A stretch of DNA of 64,000 nucleotides from Sulfurospirillum diekertiae. GTDB lineage: Bacteria; Campylobacterota; Campylobacteria; Campylobacterales; Sulfurospirillaceae. Numbering within the stretch: the first letter of the stretch is position 1; the number at the start of each line of letters is the position of its first letter. Below are positions 1 through 9,272 of this stretch, piece after piece. The position numbers and the translations under genes are program-made. The stretch is from assembly GCF_011769985.2 (NCBI RefSeq), contig NZ_CP039734.2, forward strand, positions 2,418,001 to 2,482,000, given 5' to 3'. Under the pieces are notes generated by a model. It searched no databases, had not been told where the DNA came from, and saw only the letters and a list, made by a program, of their open reading frames with translations.

Positions 1-44
1 ATTAAGCATATTGCTTGGAGGTTTATAGCAGTGAAAGAAAGTAT

Positions 45-74
45 AGTTCAGAGAACATTAAAGCTCTCTGAACT
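45..74. terminator. Inverted repeat downstream of the TonB receptor gene
   Basis: AGTTCAGAGA (45-54) pairs with TCTCTGAACT (65-74) around a 10-base loop. It lies just past the stop of the minus-strand receptor gene at 97, next to a TTTACATGTAAA palindrome at 77-88. There is no strong T run, so the terminator role is inferred from position and stem. Confidence 0.5.
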
Positions 75-96
75 GTTTTACATGTAAAAAATAATT

Positions 97-2094
97 TTAG
101 AAGCTATAACGCGCATTAGCGTAGTAACTTCGGCCTTCTTGAGGATAGCCATAGCTATAAAAATAATCTCGATCAAAGATATTTTTAACGCCAACAGCCA
201 GCTCAAGAGCTTTAACTGGGCGATAGGCAACTTTCAAATCCATTAAGAAAAAATCTTTGGTTTGATAATCACCATATCGGTAATCATTGCTTACATAACG
301 TTCACTTTCATAACGAACTTGAGGAATAATATCAACCATTGCGATTGGAGAATATTTTAAACGTCCAGCAAAGCTATGTTTTGGTATATCCGTAACGTAA
401 GGATTGATTGGATTATCTTTAATATCTGCATCAATATAGGTATAGGATACGCTACTACTTAAATATTCATCCCAAAAAGAATCTAAAGAGACTTCAACGC
501 CTTTATGTTCTTCTTTCCCTATATTTTGACTTTGCTTGCATTTACCACCTGTACAAATACCTGCGACATCTGGAACATTCACGGAAGCGATATAATCATC
601 CGATTCGGATAAGAAAAGAGCTACATGCGCCACGTGTGCATCCGTTAATTTTTGGTCAATACCCACTTCATAATTAATAGATTGTTCCGCTTTTAAATCA
701 GGATTGGGGATATACGTACCCAGTTTAGTTGAATATCTATCTTTTAAGGTAGGCATATTACTTTTTTTGGCAATACTTCCATAAAGAGTCGTCGCATCAC
801 TGAGTTTATAGTAGAGTGCTGTTTCTGGATTAAACGCATCAGTATCATATTTTGGGAACTCTTTAATGGCTGTACCACTACGATATTCTGCTTTATCAAT
901 TTTATTCTCATCATAAGAGGCGCCCGTAACCCATGTGATTTGATCAGTCACTTTTAATGAATATTCTAATCCATAAGAAGTTGTTGTTCCCTCAGCTTTT
1001 ATATCAACACCTGGTGTAGCAGAATCAATGTCTTTATGATAATCTTTTTTTTGCGTAACCGATAATTTTAACATTTGGGCTTCTGTTAACTTAAAATCTA
1101 ACTCAGCATTACCGCCTAATGTATAATCATCATACTCCGTTACTTCCGTTATTTTAGAGCTTGTTGAAGGTAAATTATTGTACCAATTTATCTTATTATA
1201 AAACTCATCTCTGTACCAACGCGTCTTTAACATAATTGCATCATTGAGTGCTGTTTTTGTCAAGAAATAATAACTGGTTTTGTCCCAATCTGGCCAATAC
1301 CAATGTCTATTTGTTGCCATAGCAACTGGTGCCGTTATATCGCTAGCAAAATACGGTTGCCCTTTTTCTCCACGTTGTGCAATATAATTAAAAGCATATT
1401 CATCTGTATCGTTGGGTGTATATCCAACTTTAATATTTATTTTTCGATCTTGGGAATCTGAGTTTTCTCGTTTACCGCCATTTTCATACCCATTGGCAGT
1501 ATAATCATTTGATAATTTAAAATAATCTCTTTCGTAGTTTGAAACAGAGATTAACCCATAATATTTCCCTTGATTGGTTCCCATTGTTAAATACTCTTCT
1601 TGCCCATTACCGCTAAAAACACCTGCACCCACTTCGCCTTCAAACTCTTTCGTTGGTTTTTTGGTGATAAGGTTAACAGCTCCACCCATTGTATTTGCCC
1701 CATACATTGGAGATACATAGCCTTTTGATACATCAATCTCATCAATATCATAGGTTGTGAAGCGACTTAAATCCGTTGTTTTATCATATGGTACATAAAC
1801 AGGAATACCATCTACATAGATAGGCACACGACTTTGATTAAAGCCTCGGATACGAATACCTGTATCGTTTCTAGCACCTGTTTGTTGAATATAAGTACCT
1901 GGAATGTTTTCCAATGCTTGAGCAACTGTTTTACTCTCTGTATCTTTTATTGTTTGTGCATCTACAGATTCTGTCGTCTGATTTGCACTAATATCTTTTG
2001 ATTCACTGACCTCAATTTTTCCTAACTCAAATGTCTCACCCATCAACACGGATGCGGTGATCAATGAAAGCGCTAAGCCAACGTTGTATTTCAT
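97..2094 (-). CDS. TonB-dependent outer-membrane receptor
   Basis: Outer-membrane gated channel of about 665 residues, expected to import a metal chelate or oxyanion using the TonB-ExbB-ExbD machine encoded nearby. The start is the ATG at 2094, after a clear AAGGAG; a longer reading frame begins at 2124 but lacks a ribosome site. Visible parts are a signal peptide (MKYNVGLALSLITASVLMG), a TonB-box-like segment (GKIEVSES), a plug domain with IRGF and an NTMGGAVN motif around residues 45-150, and a beta-barrel ending in an aromatic residue (YSF). Its promoter region carries one good half of a ModE operator (2137-2147), suggesting Mo/W control. The substrate cannot be read from sequence; siderophore receptors share this fold. 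Confidence 0.9.
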   Translation of the reverse strand: MKYNVGLALSLITASVLMGETFELGKIEVSESKDISANQTTESVDAQTIKDTESKTVAQALENIPGTYIQQTGARNDTGIRIRGFNQSRVPIYVDGIPVYVPYDKTTDLSRFTTYDIDEIDVSKGYVSPMYGANTMGGAVNLITKKPTKEFEGEVGAGVFSGNGQEEYLTMGTNQGKYYGLISVSNYERDYFKLSNDYTANGYENGGKRENSDSQDRKINIKVGYTPNDTDEYAFNYIAQRGEKGQPYFASDITAPVAMATNRHWYWPDWDKTSYYFLTKTALNDAIMLKTRWYRDEFYNKINWYNNLPSTSSKITEVTEYDDYTLGGNAELDFKLTEAQMLKLSVTQKKDYHKDIDSATPGVDIKAEGTTTSYGLEYSLKVTDQITWVTGASYDENKIDKAEYRSGTAIKEFPKYDTDAFNPETALYYKLSDATTLYGSIAKKSNMPTLKDRYSTKLGTYIPNPDLKAEQSINYEVGIDQKLTDAHVAHVALFLSESDDYIASVNVPDVAGICTGGKCKQSQNIGKEEHKGVEVSLDSFWDEYLSSSVSYTYIDADIKDNPINPYVTDIPKHSFAGRLKYSPIAMVDIIPQVRYESERYVSNDYRYGDYQTKDFFLMDLKVAYRPVKALELAVGVKNIFDRDYFYSYGYPQEGRSYYANARYSF

Positions 2095-2119
2095 ATTTTC
2101 TCCTTTTAAATGTTTAGCA

Positions 2120-2147
2120 AACATAGTATTTTATTTTATATAACGAT
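2120..2147 (-). promoter_or_regulatory. Probable ModE half-operator before the TonB receptor
   Basis: On the minus strand one half reads ATCGTTATATA (2147-2137), identical to the E. coli ModE half-site consensus ATCGnTATATA. The second half, six bases away (2130-2120), is degenerate. It sits about 25-55 bases upstream of the receptor start. The match is seen directly; the binding is inferred from the modE gene at 8378 and stronger copies of the motif at 8146, 9273, 12870 and 29590. Confidence 0.5.
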
Positions 2148-2179
2148 AGATCTGCCCTGCCCAAAAACCGACCAACCTC

Positions 2180-2968
2180 CTATACTTTAGAATTATGAAC
2201 AAACGAAGGGATACATACAGGATAGCCACACGAAGTCTGTTTGAGCTCAATATCCGTATGATAAAGTTCGTTGATAAGCTCTTGTGTAATTGTTTTACAT
2301 GTAAGCCCGTGTGCCAAAATGTGACCATCTTTCAGCGCATAGGTATAACCACCGAGCATTAAAGCATGTTCGGGGAAATGGGTTGATTTTAAAAAGGTGT
2401 AACCCTCTTTGGAGAGGTTCATAATCGTTTCCAAAAGGCGCAGCTGATTGCCATAATCCAGCCCCGAAACCGGCTCATCCATGACCAAGATTTTTGCCCC
2501 TTGCGCTAAAGAACGGGCAATGAGAACCAACTGTTTTTCCCCACCACTCAGGGTTTGGAATGTGCGTTTTTCCAAATGTAAAATACCCAACCGCTCCATC
2601 GCCTCGCGTGCCAAGTGTATGTCAGCTTGACTTGGCTTTTTAAACCATGTCTCAAAAGCGATGCGACCCATAAGCACAATATCGAGGGCAAAAAAGGCAA
2701 ATGCCACTTGTGTGCTTTGCGGAACATAGCTTACATGTAAAGCGCGCTCTTTAATAGAATAATTCTGTAATGTTTTGCCTTTTAAGATCACTTTGCCACT
2801 TTTTGGGGTTAAAAGCCCCAAAAAGAGTTTCATCAATGTACTTTTTCCTGTTCCATTGGGACCTAAAAGTGAGACTATACTGCCTTCTTCAATCGAAAGG
2901 TCAACACCTTGTAAAACGGGTTTGTCATTGTAAGAAAAAAAGATATTTTCCGCTTGGTAAAAACTCAT
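2180..2968 (-). CDS. FecE/MolC-type ABC transporter ATPase
   Basis: Cytoplasmic ATPase (262 aa) of a type II (iron-siderophore, B12, MolBCA) importer. Walker A GPNGTGKST lies near residue 37, the signature LSGGEKQL near 141, and Walker B ILVMDEP near 161. It overlaps the permease gene by 4 bases and is the last gene of an operon running from the globin gene at 6567 down to here. The cargo is not determined by the ATPase; the ModE/molbindin context points to molybdate, tungstate or a chelate of them, while Fe-siderophore remains the default alternative. Confidence 0.9.
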   Translation of the reverse strand: MSFYQAENIFFSYNDKPVLQGVDLSIEEGSIVSLLGPNGTGKSTLMKLFLGLLTPKSGKVILKGKTLQNYSIKERALHVSYVPQSTQVAFAFFALDIVLMGRIAFETWFKKPSQADIHLAREAMERLGILHLEKRTFQTLSGGEKQLVLIARSLAQGAKILVMDEPVSGLDYGNQLRLLETIMNLSKEGYTFLKSTHFPEHALMLGGYTYALKDGHILAHGLTCKTITQELINELYHTDIELKQTSCGYPVCIPSFVHNSKV

Positions 2969-3981
2969 GCAAATCCTTTTTTCGCGTTTTTAAGCGCAAA
3001 GACAAAAATCGGAATACCAATCAGTGATGTAGCAATGCCGATGGGAATTTCAACACTCATCGAAGTACGGCATAACGTATCAACGACCACTAAAAATGTC
3101 GCACCCAAAAGGGCACACATGGGAAGCAAAATGCGGTTATCTGCTCCTACCAAAAAACGTGCGATATGCGGAATGATAAGCCCTACCCAACCAATCATAC
3201 CTGCAACGACTACTGTGAGCGTACTCAGAAGCGTGGCGAGTAAAATGGCACTGTTACGCACCCACGTTACCCGTATACCAAGCGCTTTGGCATCATCATC
3301 ACCAAGGCTTAAGACATTGAGGTATTTACCCATTAATGAAAGCACAATCGTGCTCAGAATCAGAGGCATTGCAACACTAGAGAGTGTTTTCATATCTACC
3401 GCGCTGAAAGAGCCCATCAGCCAGTAAACAATGGTCGGAAGTTTATTGTAAGGATCCGCAACATACTTCACCGTAGAAAGCAGTGCAGAGAAAAGTGAAC
3501 TAGAAATAACACCACCTAAGACTAAAAGAATGGTCTGTGAGCCACTTCGACCATAAATCTTTGCCACGCCAAGTGCCACTAAAACCGCCACAAAACCAAA
3601 AACAAACGAAAAGAGTTGCACCCCAAGCCAGCTATTGGAAATCATAATGCCAAGGGCTGCACCAAAAGAAGCCCCCGCAAGCACACCTAAAATTCCAGGA
3701 GAAACCAGAGGATTCACAAACATCGCTTGAAACGCTCCACCTGAAACCGAGAGGGCTGCTCCCACAAGAACAACGGCTAAAATACGTGGTAAACGTATAT
3801 CAAAAACAATATTTGAAAGTAGTGCTACTTCGTTAGGCGCACTGCCTATGGTAAAAAATTTCCATAATAAAAGCTGCAAAAGGGTACCAAGATCGATCTC
3901 ATAGCGACCAAGGGCGAGCGAAATGAGCAGGCTTGCGCTCAGTGTTGCGATCATCATGCTAAAAAGAAGCGAGTTTTTCAT
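2965..3981 (-). CDS. FecCD/BtuC-family ABC transporter permease
   Basis: Inner-membrane permease (338 aa) with many hydrophobic helices and family signatures such as GGAFQAMFVNPLVSPGILGV near residue 85 and GWVGLIIPHIARFLVG near 265. There is only one permease gene, so a homodimeric channel as in BtuC or H. influenzae MolB is expected. It overlaps the binding-protein gene upstream and the ATPase gene downstream by 4 bases each, so the three are translated together. Confidence 0.92.
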   Translation of the reverse strand: MKNSLLFSMMIATLSASLLISLALGRYEIDLGTLLQLLLWKFFTIGSAPNEVALLSNIVFDIRLPRILAVVLVGAALSVSGGAFQAMFVNPLVSPGILGVLAGASFGAALGIMISNSWLGVQLFSFVFGFVAVLVALGVAKIYGRSGSQTILLVLGGVISSSLFSALLSTVKYVADPYNKLPTIVYWLMGSFSAVDMKTLSSVAMPLILSTIVLSLMGKYLNVLSLGDDDAKALGIRVTWVRNSAILLATLLSTLTVVVAGMIGWVGLIIPHIARFLVGADNRILLPMCALLGATFLVVVDTLCRTSMSVEIPIGIATSLIGIPIFVFALKNAKKGFA

Positions 3982-4994
3982 ACAGTGCCCAAAATAGAAT
4001 TGATTTGCGTATCGTTCAAATTAATATTTAAAAAGAGTTTGTAAAATTCACGCATTTCTTGTGTAAATTGCTCTGAATTTGGCGTATTGTAAAGGATATG
4101 TGTTAACCATCTTACCCCTAAAAGGCGCATAAAGGATGGTGGACGATCAATCCAGTTAAACGGTACCTTCGGAACTAAAAAAATCTTACCCTCACGAACG
4201 GCCTTGATAGAGTTCCACCTTGCATCGCTTTTGACTTTCTCAACAAATTCTCGCTCTTGCGCCACAATGACATCAGGATTGTAGAGGATGACTTGCTCTA
4301 AAGAGACTTTTTCCATCCCCATGCCACTTTTAGTGGTGCATAAATGCGGGTTAATACCCCCTGCAAATTTGATTGCTTCATAATGAAACGATTGGTCGCA
4401 CTCGGTGGCAAGTCCATCCGCCCCCTCAGCGTAGTAAACAACAGGGCGTTTAGCGGCATTGGTTTTGACAACCTCTTTTGTTTTTTCAAGTGCTTTTGTT
4501 GCATAGTCTGAAAGTATCTTCGCTCTTTGCTCTTTGCCTAAAACCTCACCAAAGAAGAGATAGGCTTTCGGTAAACTCTCAACACTTTCAAGATCAACAT
4601 CAATGCTCGGAATTTTGCTACTTTCAAAGAGATACTGCGCCAGTTGGCTAGAAGCATCGTTATTCCACAAAAAGACGATATCGGGATGCAACGAGAGCAA
4701 GGTTTCACGGTTCATGCTGTTCCCTCCCCCTTGAAGACCTCCCACAACAGGAAGCGCCATAAAGCGAGGATCGAGCATGTTGGAGGATTCATTATTCCCA
4801 CGGGCATGGTTAAAGTTAAGCCCCACAATCAGTGAAGAATCAATCGTATAGATCATGTAAGTTGAAGGCGGTGACGTACCAAACACTTTGGTAATGACAT
4901 CAGGAATTTCGACTTTTTTACCACCCATATCGACAATTTCACGCGCACTTAGGCTTAAAAGTAAACACAAAAGTACCCACACTATTTTTTTCAT
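3978..4994 (-). CDS. Periplasmic substrate-binding protein 1 (FepB/HemV/MolA-like)
   Basis: Periplasmic receptor (338 aa) for the adjacent permease and ATPase. It has a signal peptide (MKKIVWVLLCLLLSLSA), then the two-lobed type III binding fold. The second lobe has TECDQSFH near residue 190, a conserved second Cys (HLC) about 20 residues on, and FNWIDRPPSFMRLLG near 275. The paralogue at 9957-10979 shares all of these, including both Cys positions. The homologous region is also found, without a signal peptide, in the C-terminal part of the radical-SAM protein at 11059. Ligand unknown; molybdate, tungstate or a metal chelate is inferred. Confidence 0.88.
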   Translation of the reverse strand: MKKIVWVLLCLLLSLSAREIVDMGGKKVEIPDVITKVFGTSPPSTYMIYTIDSSLIVGLNFNHARGNNESSNMLDPRFMALPVVGGLQGGGNSMNRETLLSLHPDIVFLWNNDASSQLAQYLFESSKIPSIDVDLESVESLPKAYLFFGEVLGKEQRAKILSDYATKALEKTKEVVKTNAAKRPVVYYAEGADGLATECDQSFHYEAIKFAGGINPHLCTTKSGMGMEKVSLEQVILYNPDVIVAQEREFVEKVKSDARWNSIKAVREGKIFLVPKVPFNWIDRPPSFMRLLGVRWLTHILYNTPNSEQFTQEMREFYKLFLNINLNDTQINSILGTV

Positions 4995-6025
4995 ACCAGT
5001 TCCTTTTTTTCATTGCAATAAGGGCGTACCGCTTCATTGAATGTTCGTAAAAGCGTTATATTTTCAAAGAGATCAACACCAAGTGGTTTAAGCGTTATCG
5101 TGACATTGTCTAAACATGCTTGAATGGCTTTGATTTTAGAAATACATGTTTTTGTATCGCCGATAATGCCACAATCAAAAAATTTCTGCCCATCAAAAAA
5201 GGTGCTCCGTTCAGCTATAAGCTGTTTGTATCTGCTTTGATCAAAATGGGGAGATTTATGGAATGAAGATGCCGCACGCATTGACTTCGCAAAATGGTCA
5301 ATCGCAGGACGTGCTTTATAAGCGGCTTCTTCATCACTTTTGGCAACATAAAATGTCCGCAAAAGTACGATCTGTGGTTTAAATCCAGCAATGGTTTCAT
5401 ACGCTTGGCTTACGCGTGCACATTCATCTAAGTCAACCCCTTGCGAAAGCATCAGCCCAAAACCTTTTCTGGCTGCATATGCGATGGTTTCATCTGAGGC
5501 AAACGTTGCAATGTACGTGGGAATCTTTGCTTGAAACGGTTTTGGCTCAATATCAACTTCTGAAAAATTAATAAATTTACCCTCAAAACCAACGGGTTTA
5601 TCCTTTACATGTAAAAGCTGTGTAACAGCATCCACACACTCAAACATCATCGGGCGAAGGTTTTCCACCGTGACATTAAAATGCTTTGAATCGGGTGCAA
5701 AAGCGCCTTTGGCAAAGCCTAGATTGATTCTACCTTGACTTAAGTGATCTAGCGTTGCGACCTCTTCCGCTAAGCGAATCGCGTCGTAAAAAGGGGCTAA
5801 AAAACCAGCACATCCCAGCCTCACATACTTCGTTCGTGCCGTAGTGTACGCTAAAAGAAGTGACGGAGAGGGGCAAATGCTAAAATCATTAAAGTGGTGC
5901 TCTCCCAGCCAAACTTCATCAAAACGCATTGCATCGACCAATTCAATCAGTTTGAGCTGATTTTCAATCGCTTGGTTGGCATTGACATTAAAGCGCTCAA
6001 AGAGGCAAAAAATTCCCCATTTCAT
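4991..6025 (-). CDS. Luciferase-like (LLM class) flavin-dependent monooxygenase
   Basis: TIM-barrel FMN-dependent oxidoreductase of the bacterial luciferase superfamily (344 aa). Typical blocks are FDEVWLGEHHF near residue 35, YTTARTKYVRLGCAGFLAPFYDAIRLAEEVATLDHLSQGRINLGFAKGAF at about 60-105, and YIATFASDETIAYAARKGFGLM near 170. No signal peptide, so cytoplasmic. It sits between the globin and binding-protein genes with 4-base overlaps on both sides, so it is tied to the transporter; family members often oxidise and break down imported organic molecules. That it degrades an imported metal chelator is inference. Confidence 0.85.
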   Translation of the reverse strand: MKWGIFCLFERFNVNANQAIENQLKLIELVDAMRFDEVWLGEHHFNDFSICPSPSLLLAYTTARTKYVRLGCAGFLAPFYDAIRLAEEVATLDHLSQGRINLGFAKGAFAPDSKHFNVTVENLRPMMFECVDAVTQLLHVKDKPVGFEGKFINFSEVDIEPKPFQAKIPTYIATFASDETIAYAARKGFGLMLSQGVDLDECARVSQAYETIAGFKPQIVLLRTFYVAKSDEEAAYKARPAIDHFAKSMRAASSFHKSPHFDQSRYKQLIAERSTFFDGQKFFDCGIIGDTKTCISKIKAIQACLDNVTITLKPLGVDLFENITLLRTFNEAVRPYCNEKKELV

Positions 6026-6567
6026 AGAATCCCAAACTCCTCTTTCATATCTTTATACAAAAAACGCTTCATGGGTCTTGTCGAACTTCGACGGTTCACC
6101 ATTCGCATGGAAAAAGGCTCTATCCAGTTCCAAAACTCTTCGATCAACTCTTTAGGAAAATCAAGATCATGAAGCGTTTGCTTGTACATCATAAGCCATA
6201 CTTCCCTACTTTCATCGTCAATAGCAAAAGGAGCATGGGTGCGACAAAGGGCAGGTGGACCATAACTATACGTATAGGTTTTTTCACCCCCTAAGGCTTG
6301 AATCAGAAAATGACTCGCTTTGGTCACACCTTCTAAAAAATGAGCATCATCGGTTGGGTACATCTGGGCAATAGCACTTTTTTGCAGCAAGCGATGGTGA
6401 TGTAATACAATTTTAGGAATAGTTTCAGCGCCCACTTTGTCTAAGAAACTGGGCGTTGGGAAAATAATCGGAGGTAAAGAAGCTTTGAGATCAAAGCTAC
6501 TCCATTTAAGGGTTTCGCTTTTTTTGGGAGTAGCCAGTTTATGAAGAAAGTGATGACCATTGCACAT
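6022..6567 (-). CDS. Globin-like protein 1 (truncated-hemoglobin related)
   Basis: Protein of 181 aa whose middle resembles bacterial truncated hemoglobins: VGAETIPKIVLHHHRLL, then MYPTDDAHFLEGVTKASHFLIQALGG, then THAPFAIDDESREVWLMMYKQTL. The His in RTHAPF is the expected proximal haem ligand position. The N-terminal 40 residues and the C-terminal tail (NRRSSTRPMKRF) lie outside the classical fold and also occur in the second copy at 9346-9919. First gene of the five-gene transport operon. It may bind haem or sense or handle O2 or NO; its role beside an importer is not established. Confidence 0.7.
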   Translation of the reverse strand: MCNGHHFLHKLATPKKSETLKWSSFDLKASLPPIIFPTPSFLDKVGAETIPKIVLHHHRLLQKSAIAQMYPTDDAHFLEGVTKASHFLIQALGGEKTYTYSYGPPALCRTHAPFAIDDESREVWLMMYKQTLHDLDFPKELIEEFWNWIEPFSMRMVNRRSSTRPMKRFLYKDMKEEFGIL

Positions 6568-6576
6568 AAAATTTCC

Positions 6577-7269
6577 TTAGGATTTGAGCTTGAAAACAAC
6601 CGGTATTGCGATTTCTAACTCCTCTTTGGGTGGGAGTTCAAAAGGAATAGCATCTAAGACAGCATCCATGGCATTACGATCTAAAATCGCTTTACCACTT
6701 GATTTTGCAATCTTAATAGACGATGCATCTACCATACCATTGGCATGAATCAAAAACTGCACAACCGCCTCACCCTCTAAGCCCATTTTTTTAGCCATTG
6801 AAGGATAACGAAGACTCTCTTGGATCTTATGCCTTACTTTGGCGAGATAGATAGAGAGTAGATCATCATTATGAGGGGAAGATGGCGCAGAAGCTTTTTC
6901 TTGCGTTTTGGCACTTACGGGTATTTGCACTGTTTGTTCAACAAAAGAGTCACTTGATGGAGCTGACGATATGATAGGCTCTTGAATGTGTTTTTGAATG
7001 GGTACGGTTTTAACAGGCTCTTTTTGAACTTTTTTTTCAGGTTTTTTTTCTATGATTGATTCATGTTTAAGGGGAACTTCTGGTTTAATCTCTTCTGCAG
7101 GTGGTGTAGGTTTTGGCTCTTCTAAGAAGCTTACCTGTGTCACGACAAATTCGTGTATAGCAGGTTTTGGAATCATCATACTCCCCATAATAAGGGCATA
7201 CGCAATCATTACACATGTAAAAAGAGTGTTCCAAAAGAGGCGACGAAAAAATGCGATGCTTTCATGCAC
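6577..7269 (-). CDS. tonB: TonB-family energy transducer
   Basis: Periplasm-spanning protein linking the inner-membrane proton channel to the outer-membrane receptor. A short cytoplasmic start is followed by a membrane anchor (about residues 12-32), a Pro/Lys/Glu-rich spacer with repeated EKKPEKK and PEEIKPE-type units, and a C-terminal TonB domain (SLRYPSMAKKMGLEGEAVVQFLIHANG ... AIPVVFKLKS). I chose the GTG at 7269, which overlaps the exbD end by 8 bases; the open frame extends upstream to 7326, inside exbD. Gene order exbB-exbD-tonB is standard. A TACACATGTAA variant of the dispersed palindrome falls in the membrane-anchor coding region. Confidence 0.85.
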   Translation of the reverse strand: MHESIAFFRRLFWNTLFTCVMIAYALIMGSMMIPKPAIHEFVVTQVSFLEEPKPTPPAEEIKPEVPLKHESIIEKKPEKKVQKEPVKTVPIQKHIQEPIISSAPSSDSFVEQTVQIPVSAKTQEKASAPSSPHNDDLLSIYLAKVRHKIQESLRYPSMAKKMGLEGEAVVQFLIHANGMVDASSIKIAKSSGKAILDRNAMDAVLDAIPFELPPKEELEIAIPVVFKLKS

Positions 7270-7670
7270 CCCCCTTAGTCGTTTGAATTGCAAACGTACT
7301 GATACGATGTTTTTTGCAAATATCAATTACTTTGACGACATATTCAAATGGCGTTTTAGCGTCACTGCGAAGTACAATATGAGGTTCTTTCCCCGTAACC
7401 TGTGCGATTTTTGCATCCAAATCATCCAGTGAAAGTGCCTCATCATCCGTAATAAAGTTCTCCCGTTTCACTCAAAGAGAGCGTGATGGGCTTTTGGTCA
7501 TCTTTGTGATTTTCAGCATTCGTTGCTTGTGGCAAATTCAAAGGGATTTTACCTTGTGTTACAAAGGTAGCTGTTACCATAAAAATAACCAAGATAACCA
7601 GCACAATATCGACAAAAGGAGTCATATTGATCTCAGCAATATCACTCTCGTAGACAGGTTCACGCCTCAT
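7262..7670 (-). pseudogene. exbD: exbD, interrupted by a one-base frameshift
   Basis: ExbD/TolR-type proton-channel subunit. The 5' part (7670 down to about 7448) encodes RREPVYESDIAEINMTPFVDIVLVILVIFMVTATFVTQGKIPLNLPQA with its membrane helix and functional Asp, up to SETGELYY. The frame then runs into TGA. The 3' part (to 7262), one base out of frame, gives DDEALSLDDLDAKIAQVTGKEPHIVLRSDAKTPFEYVVKVIDICKKHRI. Removing one G at 7447-7448 joins them as LYYDDEALSL, a normal ExbD sequence. Either a real inactivating insertion or a sequencing error. It overlaps exbB by 11 bases. Confidence 0.85.
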
Positions 7671-8106
7671 TGAGTTGCGCTTCTTTCTGTGTTAAAACCA
7701 CCTTCACACGTCGGGTAAAATAGTTATACGCAATCACACACGGAATAGCAACAAATAACCCTGTTGCAGTTGCAATCAAAGCTTCAGAAATCCCTTGCAT
7801 AATGGGCTGTACATCAAAAGCGTTGGAAGAGCCTATCATATGAAACGCTTGAATAATGCCCAAAACGGTTCCAAAAAGTCCTATAAAAGGGGCGTTATTA
7901 CCAAATGTGGCTAAAATACCTAAATGGGCTTCAAGACTCAAACGTAATGTATAATAATCAATACTTTGATAGTTTTTTTGAATCGCTCCAAATGCCAATA
8001 AACGCTCAATTATCACTCCAACGGCAATGACACTCATGGAAACCAACACCCAAAGTACTGGGTCGATTCCTACAAGAGCGAATGATAATAATTTTTCACT
8101 GAGCAT
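7660..8106 (-). CDS. exbB: ExbB/TolQ/MotA-family proton channel
   Basis: Inner-membrane proton channel subunit (148 aa) energising TonB. It shows the family block LGILATFGNNAPFIGLFGTVLGIIQAFH near residue 58 and ALIATATGLFVAIPCVIAYNYFTRRV near 110. It starts at an ATG behind AAGGAG, is first in the exbB-exbD-tonB operon, and its promoter region shares the palindromic ModE-like operator at 8140-8179 with the divergent modE gene. Confidence 0.9.
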   Translation of the reverse strand: MLSEKLLSFALVGIDPVLWVLVSMSVIAVGVIIERLLAFGAIQKNYQSIDYYTLRLSLEAHLGILATFGNNAPFIGLFGTVLGIIQAFHMIGSSNAFDVQPIMQGISEALIATATGLFVAIPCVIAYNYFTRRVKVVLTQKEAQLNEA

Positions 8107-8139
8107 TTTTTCTCCTTACAACAAATACAAAACCCTTTT

Positions 8140-8179
8140 CGCTCAATCGCTATATACTATACCTAATAACGGTTGAGCG
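8140..8179. promoter_or_regulatory. ModE-type operator between exbB and modE
   Basis: The core is ATCGCTATATA (8146-8156), a 6-base spacer, and CTAATAACGGT (8163-8173), close to the known ModE consensus halves ATCGnTATATA and TATATAACGAT. It is embedded in a longer inverted repeat, CGCTCAA (8140-8146) and TTGAGCG (8173-8179). It lies between divergent exbB and modE and could repress both when molybdate or tungstate is plentiful. Binding is inferred, not shown. Confidence 0.75.
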
Positions 8180-8377
8180 AAAAAAAGCAGACAACAAGAA
8201 ACGAGAACATTATATCGCAATATATTTACAAATACAACGTAAAATATACACTTTACAGTATTCATTCTGTTTAAAAAATAGGCATGCTATACTGAAAAAA
8301 ACACACGAAGAGCGCTTCATTCGACTTTTGTGCTATACTTATTTCTTAATTTCACCTCTAAAATAGATAGGAATACC

Positions 8378-9151
8378 ATGTTAGAAGCACGACTTTGGAT
8401 GAAAAAAAGCGATAAAAATTATCTGGGTAAAGGGCGTATAGAGCTTTTAGAACACATTCGAGAACATGGCTCCATTCATGCGGCAGCTAAAGCGATGAAG
8501 ATGAGTTATAAGGCTGCTTGGGATTCAGTGGATGCGATGAACAACCTTTCTGAAATTCCACTGGTGCAAAAAACAAGCGGTGGTAAAGGCGGTGGAGGAA
8601 CACTTCTAACCCCTAAAGGTGAAGAGGTCATCGCAGCATTTCACAACTTACAAGAAAAACATCAACAATTTTTAGATCTTTTTGCAAACAGTGAAGACCT
8701 ACTTACTATCGTTCAAACACTCAGTCGTCTCTCTTTAAAGCTCAGCGCACGCAACCAACTGATAGGTACTATTAGTGCTATTAATGAAGATGCGGTGAAT
8801 GTTGCCATTGAACTTACCATTAAAGCTGCTGATAAAATTTACGCAAGCATCACTAAAAACAGTTATCAAGAACTTGGTCTTCATCTAGGGGAGAATGCTA
8901 TTGCTATCATTAAAGCAAGTTCAGTGTTGCTTTCTAAGAGCAAACCCGCTATTGCCTGTGAAAATTTACTTAAAGGGACTATTATTCAAATTCTTAGTGA
9001 TACCTCCAATACAGAAGTCACGTTGGAGCTTGAAAGTAAAAGTACCATCACTGCTACCATTGCCAATGATGCGTTTGAGCCATTAAACCTCAAAGTCAAT
9101 GCAGAGGCCTATGCCTTTTTCAAAGCATCTAATGTTATCTTAGGCGTTTAA
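8378..9151 (+). CDS. modE: ModE-family molybdate/tungstate-responsive regulator
   Basis: Full-length ModE-like repressor/activator (257 aa from the ATG at 8378, after GATAGGA). An N-terminal winged helix (GRIELLEHIREHGSIHAAAKAMKMSYKAAWDSVDAMN) with the glycine-rich wing GGKGGGG is followed by two tandem Mop/TOBE domains, LSARNQLIGTISAINEDAVNVAIEL... and ENLLKGTIIQILSDTSNTEVTLELES.... These bind molybdate or tungstate in the dimer. Matching operators occur before itself and exbB, the second globin gene, the methyltransferase gene, and in the gap at 29590, so it probably controls a regulon spanning much of this window. Confidence 0.92.
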   Translation: MLEARLWMKKSDKNYLGKGRIELLEHIREHGSIHAAAKAMKMSYKAAWDSVDAMNNLSEIPLVQKTSGGKGGGGTLLTPKGEEVIAAFHNLQEKHQQFLDLFANSEDLLTIVQTLSRLSLKLSARNQLIGTISAINEDAVNVAIELTIKAADKIYASITKNSYQELGLHLGENAIAIIKASSVLLSKSKPAIACENLLKGTIIQILSDTSNTEVTLELESKSTITATIANDAFEPLNLKVNAEAYAFFKASNVILGV

Positions 9152-9272
9152 AACTGTTTTAACGCCTCTTCTCTCTTTCAAAATGCTTAAATAGTAACCA
9201 TTTTATTGCACACTAAATAATTCCTATCCCTTTTATCTCTTTAAACTCTTGCCATATACATTTTTTCCTGCT

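Noticed and set aside
2770..3427. Plus-strand ORFs opposite the ABC transporter genes
   Set aside because: They are antisense shadows of well-supported permease and ATPase genes and show no family features or ribosome sites.
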